Below, one piece after another: positions 9,963 to 18,931 of a stretch of 34,281 nucleotides of DNA (the stretch's first letter is position 1; every line of letters begins with the position of its first letter). The notes under the pieces were generated by a model. The model ran no database searches. It was not told the DNA's origin and saw nothing but the letters and a program-made list of their open reading frames with translations. The stretch is taken from NCBI GenBank assembly GCA_016744315.1, contig JADGER010000007.1, positions 1-34,281 on the forward strand, written 5' to 3'. The DNA is from Sulfurovaceae bacterium. Its GTDB lineage: Bacteria > Campylobacterota > Campylobacteria > Campylobacterales > Sulfurovaceae. The position numbers and the translations under genes were made by a program.

Positions 9963-10513
9963 TTTGTATCCTCCTGTGAGATGACTTTGTCATCGTTTGT
10001 AGTTAAACTATGATCCATCTTTTTACCTGCAAGAATAATACCTGCAATCATAGCAACCAAAAGCATCACCGCAGCTACCTCAAAAGGAACAAGATATTTA
10101 GTAAAGAGTACTAAACCAACTGCTTGTGCATTTCCTACTCCCTCTACAACAGGATACATAGCTTGAATATTTTCAGAAAATACAGGAGCAGCAAAAATAA
10201 TTACTAGCATAAGTGCTACCATACCACCCAAGAAAAATACTAAAGCATCATTTGTTGTTTTTTCTTTGATATCTCTTGTTGCATCAAAAAACATCATGGC
10301 AAATGCATATAGAGCCATTACAGCTCCTACATAAACAATAAGTTGAACAACTCCTAAAAAATCTGCTCCTAACATGAAGAAGAAACCTGAAATCAAAACC
10401 ATTCCTGCTGCCAATGAAGTCATCGCATACAGTATATTTTTACTTAAAACCGTCACTAAAAAAAGTCCTATTGTAAGGACTGAAAATAGATAAAAGGCTA
10501 TTTGCTCATACAT
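9959..10513 (-). CDS. nuoJ: NADH-quinone oxidoreductase (complex I) subunit J
   Basis: This 184-aa membrane subunit has five predicted helices. The conserved third helix, with its flexible glycine region (LIVYVGAVMALYAFAMM), is the pi-bulge helix linked to coupling in complex I. A strong SD (AAGGAG) lies in the 11-nt gap after nuoI. The hydrophilic C-terminal tail (about residues 168-184) is short and cytoplasmic by prediction. It overlaps nuoK by four bases. Confidence 0.94.
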   Translation of the reverse strand: MYEQIAFYLFSVLTIGLFLVTVLSKNILYAMTSLAAGMVLISGFFFMLGADFLGVVQLIVYVGAVMALYAFAMMFFDATRDIKEKTTNDALVFFLGGMVALMLVIIFAAPVFSENIQAMYPVVEGVGNAQAVGLVLFTKYLVPFEVAAVMLLVAMIAGIILAGKKMDHSLTTNDDKVISQEDTK

Positions 10514-10524
10514 TCTTTCTCCTT

Positions 10525-11148
10525 TTAGTATGCAAGTGGTGTTTGCTTGATAGTATCATCAGCATTTGGACTTACTGCACCAAATCCATCATACTCTTTT
10601 TGTTGTTTAAGGGCATCAATAGGTGTTAACATATCTTCAAACAAAGAGAAACTTGCTCTTTGTTCTGAAGCTGTCTCATACCGTCCGCCATGCACAATTG
10701 CAAGTTCAGGACATACTTCTGCACAATATCCACAAAAGATACATCGACCAAAGTTAATGGTATATTCAGTAACCTCTTTTCTTTGATTTTCATCATATTT
10801 TGTATCCATTTTAATACAATCAGAGATACAAATTTTTTCACAAAGACCACAACCAATACATCTATAATGACCACTCTCTAGGAGTCGTAACATATCATGT
10901 ATTGCACGGTATCGTGGAGAAATAGGTAACTTCTCTAAAGGATATTTAATAGTATGCATATTATCTTTAAAGAGTGCATTTCCCATTTCTCTAAGTGTAA
11001 CCCATAAGCCTACAAAGAGTTCCCCTTTTACTGTTCTCTCTACAACTTGACCAAACTTTCCTATACCACTTTGAGGGGTATGTTTAATGTCAAGCATTTT
11101 GTAAGACTGCTGTCCTGTATTTCTATTTTTAAATTCTTCTAAACTCAT
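10525..11148 (-). CDS. nuoI: NADH-quinone oxidoreductase (complex I) 2x[4Fe-4S] subunit I
   Basis: This ferredoxin-like subunit carries clusters N6a and N6b and passes electrons from NuoG to NuoB. Two C-x2-C-x2-C-x3-C motifs are complete: C97, C100, C103, C107 and C136, C139, C142, C146. In the first, the usual Pro after the last Cys is replaced (CISDC), with an extra Cys at 111. At 207 aa it is longer than many bacterial NuoI proteins because of N- and C-terminal extensions. The N-terminal amphipathic region (about 40-70) should anchor it to the membrane arm. An SD (GGAG) precedes the ATG. Confidence 0.95.
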   Translation of the reverse strand: MSLEEFKNRNTGQQSYKMLDIKHTPQSGIGKFGQVVERTVKGELFVGLWVTLREMGNALFKDNMHTIKYPLEKLPISPRYRAIHDMLRLLESGHYRCIGCGLCEKICISDCIKMDTKYDENQRKEVTEYTINFGRCIFCGYCAEVCPELAIVHGGRYETASEQRASFSLFEDMLTPIDALKQQKEYDGFGAVSPNADDTIKQTPLAY

Positions 11149-11157
11149 CTTGACTCC

Positions 11158-12186
11158 TTATATCATTACTACAATAGCGGTAATAAGAATATTTACCATC
11201 GCTAAAGGCATGAGTACTTTCCAACATAACCACATCAACTGATCAGGTCTAATATGTGGCCAAGAGGCTCTAACCCATAACATCAAGAAGAAGAAGAATG
11301 CAATTTTACCAATGATAATAAACCAACCAGCGATAAATCCTAAATCATTATATCCCCCAAGGAACATTACAGATGCCAAAATAGCTACAGTAATCATATT
11401 GGCATATTCACCAATAAAGAACATACCCCATCTCATACCTGAATACTCTGTTGCATATCCAGAGACAACCTCTGCTTCATGCTCCAAAAGGTCAAAAGGT
11501 GTTCTGTTTGTCTCTGCAAATCCTGCTATTAGGAATAATACAAATGCTACTGGCTGTTGCCAAATAAGCCATGATGTAAATCCACCAGCTTGATACTCAT
11601 TGAAATCAACCAATGAAAGAGAACCAACTAGCATAATAGGTGCAAGAATAGAAAGACCTGTTACAACTTCATAACTCAAAAATTGTATAGCTGTTCTTGC
11701 ACTTCCTATAATACCCCATTTATTTGCCTGTGCCATACCAGCAAGAAGTGGTCCATAAAGACCCGCTGCCATCATACCAAGAACAAAAAGAATACCTACA
11801 TTAATATCTGCTGCTATGGATGGTACAAATGTGCCACCCAAGAGAGGTATAAATTCAGGAATTGTAAAATCAGGAAAGACAGGAACTGCAGCTAAAGCAA
11901 TAAATGCTGTAGCTGCGGTAATCGCTGGTGCAATCTGAAAAATAAATTTATTTGCATTTTGTGGGATAATATCCTCTTGTGTAAAGAGTTTGATACCATC
12001 TGCCGCAATTTGCAAAAGTCCAAAAGGACCAACATGCATAGGTCCTAATCTTCGTTGCATAAATGCCAATATTTTACGCTCTATATAAGTACCAAATCCA
12101 GCAACGGCTGAGATTATTGCGAGAATAATAATCCCTTTTATAATCACACCCAGACTGGTTACTTCAGGTAATACTGTTGCTTCCAT
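11158..12186 (-). CDS. nuoH: NADH-quinone oxidoreductase (complex I) subunit H
   Basis: This is the membrane subunit that links the peripheral and membrane arms and forms much of the quinone chamber. The 342-aa protein has about eight membrane helices. It contains the family signature RRLGPMHVGPFGLLQ, followed by ADGIKLFTQEDIIP, and the acidic loop FAETNRTPFDLLEHEAE, both highly conserved around the quinone path. A strong SD (AAGGAAGG) overlaps the end of the preceding nuoG copy, leaving a 2-nt gap. Confidence 0.96.
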   Translation of the reverse strand: MEATVLPEVTSLGVIIKGIIILAIISAVAGFGTYIERKILAFMQRRLGPMHVGPFGLLQIAADGIKLFTQEDIIPQNANKFIFQIAPAITAATAFIALAAVPVFPDFTIPEFIPLLGGTFVPSIAADINVGILFVLGMMAAGLYGPLLAGMAQANKWGIIGSARTAIQFLSYEVVTGLSILAPIMLVGSLSLVDFNEYQAGGFTSWLIWQQPVAFVLFLIAGFAETNRTPFDLLEHEAEVVSGYATEYSGMRWGMFFIGEYANMITVAILASVMFLGGYNDLGFIAGWFIIIGKIAFFFFLMLWVRASWPHIRPDQLMWLCWKVLMPLAMVNILITAIVVMI

Positions 12187-12188
12187 AT

Positions 12189-14645
12189 TTATACCTTCCT
12201 TATTGTTACGGTTTTATATCTATCACTACCAAAGAGTGTATAAATATCATTTGCACTTTTGAAATCAGGGATAGAAACAATATCACCCTCCATTCTCTCA
12301 TCTGCAACCACATCAAAGAGCAGTGTACTTTTACCAAAGTCTACTTCTACTTTTTCACCCAATGCTTTTGCTTTTGCTGTACTAGCCGAGAGAGAGAATG
12401 TCTCAAAGATTTGATGTGCTTTATCAGAGAAATCATTAAACTGTCGCTGAGGATTACATCTGTACGCTATTTCACCTTCGATAACAAACTTTTCACTAAA
12501 TGGTTTTGGCTCATTTTTACCTGATCTTCTTCCAAGATTTTTCAGCAAATATCCACGATTTTCTTGACCTTCATTTGTATAACCATTTGGAAGATCATCA
12601 AAAGCCAAGGCTTGGAAACCTCTTTTAGACGCAAGTCTAGGAGTCCAATCTATAGTCAATAGTTCTCCACACTCTAAAGCATTCATAAGATCATTTAACT
12701 CATATCCCTCATACTCTAATGCTGCATTTGTTGGAGTTACTCTTTTGTGCATATTAGTCAGTGTTCCCTCTTGCTGGTTCATAGCTGGCATATCCAAATC
12801 ACCATCACCCAACGCAGAAAGTCTAAAGTCACCATTTTCATTATAACCTACAGTATAGCCTTCTACTTTTTCATCAAGCTCACACAAAAGTGCAACACCT
12901 AATGAATTAGTTTTAGGTGGAATCATAGCTACTTTCATATTACAACTTTTTTCTATCAAAGCAACAAGATGTGCCAAGTTTTCGGCTTTTGGATGATAAT
13001 AAAGATCTTCTCCAACGATAAGAGAGAATGACTCTTTTTTCTTCATCATTTTTTCAAATGTTTCAGCAAATTTATCATTACCACCAAGAAGTGTTACCAG
13101 AGAATTTCTCTCTACCTCTACCTCTTTTTCTACCATTTTAGGAACTTTTTTACTTACTTCTTTGCTCTCACCTGTTGCTTCATCTACAACAGTTTCAGTT
13201 ACTGTTTCCATCACTTTTTCTTTGATAGTAATAGTTTCTGTAAAGTGGAAAGAGTCAAGATAGCTTTTTGTACTCTCTTCTAACTTCTCTTTGTCGGCAA
13301 ATAAATCAAGAATCAAATAGAGTGCTGCTTCTTCTAGTCCTACTTTATGTGTAAAGGATACTACATTTTTTCCCATATCTGCAATAAGACTATCAGCAAT
13401 AGGATGGAAATAAAGACCTGCACCTTTATTCATTTTTTGGATATTATTAAAGGCATATCTTGCATTGGGATTATCATTTCGTAATGATGCTCCAACAGAA
13501 ATAACAAAATCTGTTGTCATAATCTCTTTGAAATCACTACCATACAAAAGATGACCAGATGGTTTTCCATAATATTTAAGAAATTTTTGGAAAGCATACG
13601 CATCAGAGTTTACTAACTTTTTGCCATACTTCTCTTTGAGCGTTTGAAGCATAAGTGCTTCTTCATTGCTAATAAGAGAATTAAATCGTATAGTATCTGC
13701 TTTTGTAAGTGCATCCACAGCATTATTAAAGGCTATTTCATCTTTACCGTTTACACGATTTTCAAAATCATATCCAAATCGCCCTGCTCCACAAAGTGAT
13801 ACATAGTTCCACTCATTTGTTACACGGAATATTTTTTCTGTATTATCTTCTATAGAAGCTGGTTTTGTCTCATAATATATCTGACATCCACTACTACAGT
13901 GCGCACAAGTAGCAGGAATCCGTTTAAGATCCCAAGCATTTGTAGTATATACAAAATCTCGACTTACTAATGCACCCACAGGACATACAGCAATACATTC
14001 ACCACAATCACTACAATTTGTCTCTGCTGTTCCATTGCTAGGAATAATCACAGATTTCTGAAGCTTATTCCACATAGCATAGGCATCTTTAGGCATAGAA
14101 TCTTTTAACTCTTTGCCTAATTTTTCTCCGCCTCTTGGCCCTGTTTTGATAGCTGCATCACCCATCATATCTTTACAAACTGTTACACATCTTTCACATA
14201 CAATACAAAGACCTGCATCATAATGAAGAATGCTACTCCAATCTACAGATTCTCTTTTAGTATCAGGAATCATATAACTTTGTGAATCTACAGCTAATTC
14301 AAGTGTGTAGTTTTGTAACTCACACTCACCACTTTGATCACAAACACCACATTGAAGAGGATGGTTCACATCATAAACTTCCATAATAGCTCTACGCTCT
14401 TCGAGAATCTCTTCAGTACTAGTTGTAACTTCCATTCCATCTTTGGCTTTTGCATTACATGCATACACTCTTTTTCCATCAGCTTCTACTAGACAGATAC
14501 GACAAGCAAGTGTTGGCGAACATCGTGTCAAGTAGCAGATAGCAGGAACAAAGATATTATTAGCACGAGCAGCATTTAGAATATATTCACCCTCTTGGGT
14601 TTTATACTCAACACCATCAATCTTAATCGTTATTTCATTACTCAT
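12189..14645 (-). CDS. nuoG: Complex I Fe-S subunit G, second tandem copy
   Basis: This NuoG-family subunit has an N-terminal Fe-S region followed by a degenerate molybdopterin-oxidoreductase-like domain. The cluster ligands are all visible: [2Fe-2S] C37, C48, C51, C63; His-Cys cluster H95, C99, C102, C108; two ferredoxin-type clusters C147, C150, C153, C157 and C211, C214, C217, C221; and an N7-type set C247, C250, C254, C285. Residues about 470-513 form a charged Glu/Lys/Val-rich insertion absent from the neighbouring copy. The 818-aa length is close to other epsilonproteobacterial NuoG proteins. It starts 1 nt after the stop of the first copy. The two copies are clearly paralogous (for example TNSLGVAL and GDLDMPA-NQQEG in both), pointing to an old tandem duplication. 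Confidence 0.93.
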   Translation of the reverse strand: MSNEITIKIDGVEYKTQEGEYILNAARANNIFVPAICYLTRCSPTLACRICLVEADGKRVYACNAKAKDGMEVTTSTEEILEERRAIMEVYDVNHPLQCGVCDQSGECELQNYTLELAVDSQSYMIPDTKRESVDWSSILHYDAGLCIVCERCVTVCKDMMGDAAIKTGPRGGEKLGKELKDSMPKDAYAMWNKLQKSVIIPSNGTAETNCSDCGECIAVCPVGALVSRDFVYTTNAWDLKRIPATCAHCSSGCQIYYETKPASIEDNTEKIFRVTNEWNYVSLCGAGRFGYDFENRVNGKDEIAFNNAVDALTKADTIRFNSLISNEEALMLQTLKEKYGKKLVNSDAYAFQKFLKYYGKPSGHLLYGSDFKEIMTTDFVISVGASLRNDNPNARYAFNNIQKMNKGAGLYFHPIADSLIADMGKNVVSFTHKVGLEEAALYLILDLFADKEKLEESTKSYLDSFHFTETITIKEKVMETVTETVVDEATGESKEVSKKVPKMVEKEVEVERNSLVTLLGGNDKFAETFEKMMKKKESFSLIVGEDLYYHPKAENLAHLVALIEKSCNMKVAMIPPKTNSLGVALLCELDEKVEGYTVGYNENGDFRLSALGDGDLDMPAMNQQEGTLTNMHKRVTPTNAALEYEGYELNDLMNALECGELLTIDWTPRLASKRGFQALAFDDLPNGYTNEGQENRGYLLKNLGRRSGKNEPKPFSEKFVIEGEIAYRCNPQRQFNDFSDKAHQIFETFSLSASTAKAKALGEKVEVDFGKSTLLFDVVADERMEGDIVSIPDFKSANDIYTLFGSDRYKTVTIRKV

Positions 14646-14646
14646 C

Positions 14647-16920
14647 TTAACTATCCATTGTTTCTAATTTGGGTTGATTAAATCTATAAGAGGATACCGT
14701 AGAGCTACTTAAGCCCATATCGAAGCTAGGGTTAATAGCTACAGTTCCTTTCATTAATGTATCAATCATAAACACTCGTTCATATACTACGCCATCTAGT
14801 TCAAATTTAACTTTCGCACCATCTTGGAGCTTTGCAATGCTTGCAAACTGTGCAGATCCTCTCAAAAGAGCTTCAGTTTGTAACTGTTCACAATTATTAG
14901 TAAAAGCAGAAAATTGAGTATTTGTGTTACAGTGATAGATAACACTTCCATCATAAGTAGGAAGTGTACTTACTTCATCCAATTTACCATTCTTTTTATA
15001 ACGAGACTGTGTTAATAAATACCCACGGTGTTCCTCTCCTACACTATTATAGTAATCAGGCAAGTCATCAAACTCTATTGCTTGATAGCCATTTTCTATA
15101 GGAAGTTTTACTGTGTAATCTATTGTATTTGTAGCATTAATATCTAAGGCATTGGCTATATCATTAAGTGTATATCCACCATAAGGGAGTCCTGCATTTG
15201 TAGGAACTACTCTTTTATCCAAAGAAGTAAACGACCCTTCTTGTTGATTAAGTGCTGGCATATCTAAATCACCATTACCCAAAGCACTTAAGACAAAATC
15301 AGCCTTTGTGTTATATCCTACGCTATATCCTTCTACCTCATCATCTAAATCACAAACTAATGCAACACCTAAAGAATTTGTTGCAGGTGGAACAAGAAGC
15401 ACTTCAAAATCACTATATGCTTGGATAAGACCCAAAATTTTAGCAATATTTTCAGCTTTAGGATGCGTATAAATATCTGCACCCACAACCAAAGTAAATC
15501 CTGATTTTTTATCAAAAGAGTGAAGAAGAGCATCAAGTTCTTCTTCTCCAATATTACTCTCAGCACTTAAATTACCAATATCTAAATCATCCAAATATGC
15601 TTGTACTACTTTTGTTGGTTTTTGAGCATCAAGCAATGTATACGCAAGCAACGCAGCCACACCCTCTTCGCTTCCAACTTCGTACTTTATAAATTGTGTA
15701 ATAATAGCTTGAAGAGAAGAATCTTCTATTGGATGCATATACGCAACTCTTGCTCTTTGTCGTCTACTTGCCATAGTAATATGATATTTAACCATAGGAT
15801 TATCATCATTAATGCGTGTACCAAAAACAATAATACCTCTTGATGTTGAAAGGTTTTGAAGATTTCCACTATAAAGAGATTTCCCTGTCATACTAGAAAA
15901 TGCATGTAAAAATTTCTGATAGCCTCTTGCTTCATCACAAATAAGCTTTGTTTGATACTTCTGCTTAATACTTTGAAGTATCATCGCTTCTTCGTTAGTA
16001 ATAGTAGCCGTAAAAGAAATACTCTCTGCTTTTTTTACAGCCTCTACAGCTTTGGCAAAGGCATCACTATCTTTGCTTACTGATTCATTAGCATAATCAA
16101 AACCAAATCGTCCAGCACCACAAAGAGAAGAGAATTCAAAATTATTCGTTACTCTATATATCTTCTTTTGTGTATTTCCAATAGCTGTATCTTTTATCTC
16201 ATAATTCATTTGACATGCCGCACTACAATGAGAACAACTTGCAGGAATTTTTTCTAACTCCCAAGCATTGGAAGAGTATTTAAAATCTGTACTCACTAAT
16301 GCCCCTACAGGACAAACAGACATACACTCACCACAATTACTACATACTTCATCTTGTTTGGTATTAATAATAGTAGAGTTATATCCTCCAGCTGAAATAG
16401 CTAAAACATCATCACCTACAATCTGTGTACATACATGCACACATTTTTCACACATAATACACAGGCTAGGGTCATACGAAATAAAACCCCAATCTTGCAC
16501 AGGTCTATGAGGCTCTTTAGCAGAAAAACTCTGCCCAGCTACATCAAATTCCATAGTCTTATTTTGTAAGTCACACTCACCACTCTTATCACAAACACCA
16601 CATTCAAGTGGATGGTTTACATCATAGAGTTTCATAATACTTTGTCTTTGTTTATGAATTGCGTCTGTAGTTGTTGTAATAACAGCACCATCAACAGCTT
16701 TCTCCTGACAAGAGAGAATCATACCATCAACACCCTCCACATCAACCACACACATTCTACAAGATGCTATTGGTTCTACTTTTGTGAGGTAACACATTGT
16801 TGGGATATAAATATCATTAGCTCTAGCAATATTTAAAATAGTATCACCTTTGCTTCCTTGACAACTCTTTCCGTCTATAGTAAGTGTTATACTATTTGTA
16901 TCTATTTTTTTTGCTGTCAT
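14647..16920 (-). CDS. nuoG: Complex I Fe-S subunit G, first tandem copy
   Basis: This is a second NuoG-family protein, 757 aa from the chosen start. The ORF track begins at 16989, inside nuoF. The ATG at 16920 (MTAKK) is preferred because it lies 1 nt after the nuoF stop and puts the [2Fe-2S] domain at the usual distance from the N-terminus. The ligands are complete: C43, C54, C57, C71; H103, C107, C110, C116; C154, C157, C160, C164; C193, C196, C199, C203; and N7-type C229, C232, C236, C267. The C-terminal half is a molybdopterin-enzyme-like fold without catalytic signatures. Compared with the second copy it lacks the charged insertion. Which copy occupies the canonical NuoG position cannot be told from sequence. 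Confidence 0.92.
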   Translation of the reverse strand: MTAKKIDTNSITLTIDGKSCQGSKGDTILNIARANDIYIPTMCYLTKVEPIASCRMCVVDVEGVDGMILSCQEKAVDGAVITTTTDAIHKQRQSIMKLYDVNHPLECGVCDKSGECDLQNKTMEFDVAGQSFSAKEPHRPVQDWGFISYDPSLCIMCEKCVHVCTQIVGDDVLAISAGGYNSTIINTKQDEVCSNCGECMSVCPVGALVSTDFKYSSNAWELEKIPASCSHCSAACQMNYEIKDTAIGNTQKKIYRVTNNFEFSSLCGAGRFGFDYANESVSKDSDAFAKAVEAVKKAESISFTATITNEEAMILQSIKQKYQTKLICDEARGYQKFLHAFSSMTGKSLYSGNLQNLSTSRGIIVFGTRINDDNPMVKYHITMASRRQRARVAYMHPIEDSSLQAIITQFIKYEVGSEEGVAALLAYTLLDAQKPTKVVQAYLDDLDIGNLSAESNIGEEELDALLHSFDKKSGFTLVVGADIYTHPKAENIAKILGLIQAYSDFEVLLVPPATNSLGVALVCDLDDEVEGYSVGYNTKADFVLSALGNGDLDMPALNQQEGSFTSLDKRVVPTNAGLPYGGYTLNDIANALDINATNTIDYTVKLPIENGYQAIEFDDLPDYYNSVGEEHRGYLLTQSRYKKNGKLDEVSTLPTYDGSVIYHCNTNTQFSAFTNNCEQLQTEALLRGSAQFASIAKLQDGAKVKFELDGVVYERVFMIDTLMKGTVAINPSFDMGLSSSTVSSYRFNQPKLETMDS

Positions 16921-16921
16921 A

Positions 16922-18931
16922 CTACACCGCCACCATAGAGATATAATAACAACGCATACATCGTTCAGACTCTGCAAGTGCTTCTTCACCTGTAAAACCT
17001 AGATTAACTTCTTTATTGTTATCTCTTCGCTCGTCTACCCCAAGTTTTTCACTCTCTGCTCGTGGTAAACCTGGCATCCAGCCTGTAACTTTCTCTTTTT
17101 TATCATAAACTCTCAACTTATTAAGATGATCTTCCATAATCTCATCATCAGTAAGTGATATTTTGCCATCATAAATATAACGACTCATTACTGAAGCTGC
17201 TCTTTTGGCTTGTCCTACTGCATTTACAATAGTCATAGGACCATATTCACAATCTCCACTCGCAAAAAGCCCTGCTCTACTTGTCATATAATCTTTACCA
17301 TTTGTAAGGATAGTATTCCACGAAGTAAGTTTGATTTCCCATTCTTCAGGCAGAAGTTGTAAATCAGCAGCTTGTGAAACAGCAGGAATAAGATAATCTG
17401 TTTCTATTTCAAAATCACCATCTTCAATCTTCAATAATTGTGCTCTTCCACCATTTGGATCAGGAACAAGTTCAAACTTATTGATAAGTAATTTTGTTAA
17501 TTTATTATTTTCATCATAAATTTTCTCTACAGCTGAGTGGAAGATAAACTCTACACCCTCTTCTACTGCTTCGTGATACTCTTCGTAAGTAGTATTACGG
17601 ATAATAGTCTTCTCATCACGACGATAAATCATCACAACTTTTTTGGCTCCCTCACGAATAGAACATCGTACAACATCCATAGAGGTAAATCCACCACCAA
17701 CACATACAACAGTTTTGTCTTTGAGATCTTCAGAAGCAGAAGAACCAATACCATATTTGCTCCATAGATTTACTTTATCAAGCATATCTATCGCACCCCA
17801 ATATCCATCCATATCTGGTCGTTCATTTTCTGCACGAACCTTTTTGGAAAGACGAGTACCAAAAGCAAGCATTGTAGCATCATACTCTGCGTCAATCTCT
17901 TTGAGTCTAGTAGCGTCAACACGATGATTAGAATAAACAGTAACTGATTCCATAGAAGTTACGAGTTCAATATCTTTATTATACTTATCTATTGGCATAC
18001 GATATTCAGGTACACCTACAGCAACTTCACCACCAAGTACTGGTAGCTCTTCAAAAATATCAACTTGGATACCTTCTAAAGCCAAATAGTAAGCCGTAGT
18101 CAAACCAGCAGGACCAGCTCCAATAATAGCAACTTTCTTACCATCATTTTTCAAAGGCTTTGGCTCAAAAGGGTGCATCCACCCTAAACCATGATCTGTC
18201 TCATAATCTGCACCTAATCTTTTGAGTTCCATAATAGCTATAGGCTCATCAAGATTAGTTCGTCTACACGCATCTTCACATGGATGAGGACAAACTCGTC
18301 CACAAGTATGTGCCAAAGGCATAGTTCCTCTTGTAGCAGCAAGTGACTCAGAGAAAACCATATCTCGAACACCCTCTATATATGCAGGAATATCTACATG
18401 TGCAGGACACATATCTGTACACGGTGCAGTAACTTTGGCTATATAATTAACATCTGCATTATAATGTTTAGAAGGTGTTTGATTATCTATAACATAATCA
18501 AACTGATCTTTATAATGCTCCATCAAATCTAATATTGGCTTTGGTACAGTTCGTCCTATCTCACATTTGGAAGTAAGCATCATAGTCTCACTTACCTCTT
18601 TAAGGTGATCTATATCTGCTGTAGTACCCTCGCCTCTAGCTATTTTATCAAGAAGGTCAAAAAGTATTCGTCCACCCCATCGTCCAGGTGCACATCTACC
18701 GCATGCTTCTGAATAAACTTGATATTGAGCTGCGTACTCTGTTGCAAGTCTTATAGCATCTATATCCTCTTGGAATATTGCTACACCGTCCCATCCGATA
18801 AAAGCTTTAGAGCGTCTATCGGCAGTGTAATCCTCAGGAAGTTTAAATGCTGACTGTCCCCACTCATCAGATGATTTACCACGATTATCGATAAACTCAT
18901 CTTGCCAAGTGGAGAAAACAACTTCTGACAT
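16922..18931 (-). CDS. NuoF-position flavoprotein: NuoF-like Fe-S remnant fused to GltD/NfnB-like oxidoreductase
   Basis: This protein occupies the nuoF place in the operon but is not a normal NuoF, as the FMN/NADH-binding domain is absent. Residues about 75-140 resemble the NuoF C-terminal Fe-S domain, with C77, C80 and C123. The third ligand position is Gly83. Residues about 165-235 form a DPYD/GltD-type double-cluster domain (C171, C175, C210, C214, C218, C222). An FAD-binding Rossmann motif follows (GAGPAGL, 271-277), and then an NAD(P)-binding one (VGGGFTSMD, 411-419). The C-terminal flavin motif is GLFASGD. A C-terminal ERCMRC (C658, C661) may supply missing cluster ligands. The likely role is to pass electrons between NAD(P)H or ferredoxin and the NuoG Fe-S chain (inference). 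Its ATG overlaps the preceding stop (TAATG). Calling it nuoF by position would mislead. Confidence 0.85.
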   Translation of the reverse strand: MSEVVFSTWQDEFIDNRGKSSDEWGQSAFKLPEDYTADRRSKAFIGWDGVAIFQEDIDAIRLATEYAAQYQVYSEACGRCAPGRWGGRILFDLLDKIARGEGTTADIDHLKEVSETMMLTSKCEIGRTVPKPILDLMEHYKDQFDYVIDNQTPSKHYNADVNYIAKVTAPCTDMCPAHVDIPAYIEGVRDMVFSESLAATRGTMPLAHTCGRVCPHPCEDACRRTNLDEPIAIMELKRLGADYETDHGLGWMHPFEPKPLKNDGKKVAIIGAGPAGLTTAYYLALEGIQVDIFEELPVLGGEVAVGVPEYRMPIDKYNKDIELVTSMESVTVYSNHRVDATRLKEIDAEYDATMLAFGTRLSKKVRAENERPDMDGYWGAIDMLDKVNLWSKYGIGSSASEDLKDKTVVCVGGGFTSMDVVRCSIREGAKKVVMIYRRDEKTIIRNTTYEEYHEAVEEGVEFIFHSAVEKIYDENNKLTKLLINKFELVPDPNGGRAQLLKIEDGDFEIETDYLIPAVSQAADLQLLPEEWEIKLTSWNTILTNGKDYMTSRAGLFASGDCEYGPMTIVNAVGQAKRAASVMSRYIYDGKISLTDDEIMEDHLNKLRVYDKKEKVTGWMPGLPRAESEKLGVDERRDNNKEVNLGFTGEEALAESERCMRCYYISMVAV

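Noticed and set aside
12177-12524. 115-aa + strand ORF opposite nuoG
   Set aside because: It is a shadow of the real gene. The translation is Cys/Phe/Ile-rich with no recognisable motif, and the - strand gene is certain.
16921-16989. Upstream start of the first nuoG at 16989 in the ORF track
   Set aside because: It would overlap nuoF by 68 nt and add an N-terminus (MKKHLQSL...) not fitting the family. The ATG at 16920 lies directly after the nuoF stop and fits the [2Fe-2S] domain spacing.
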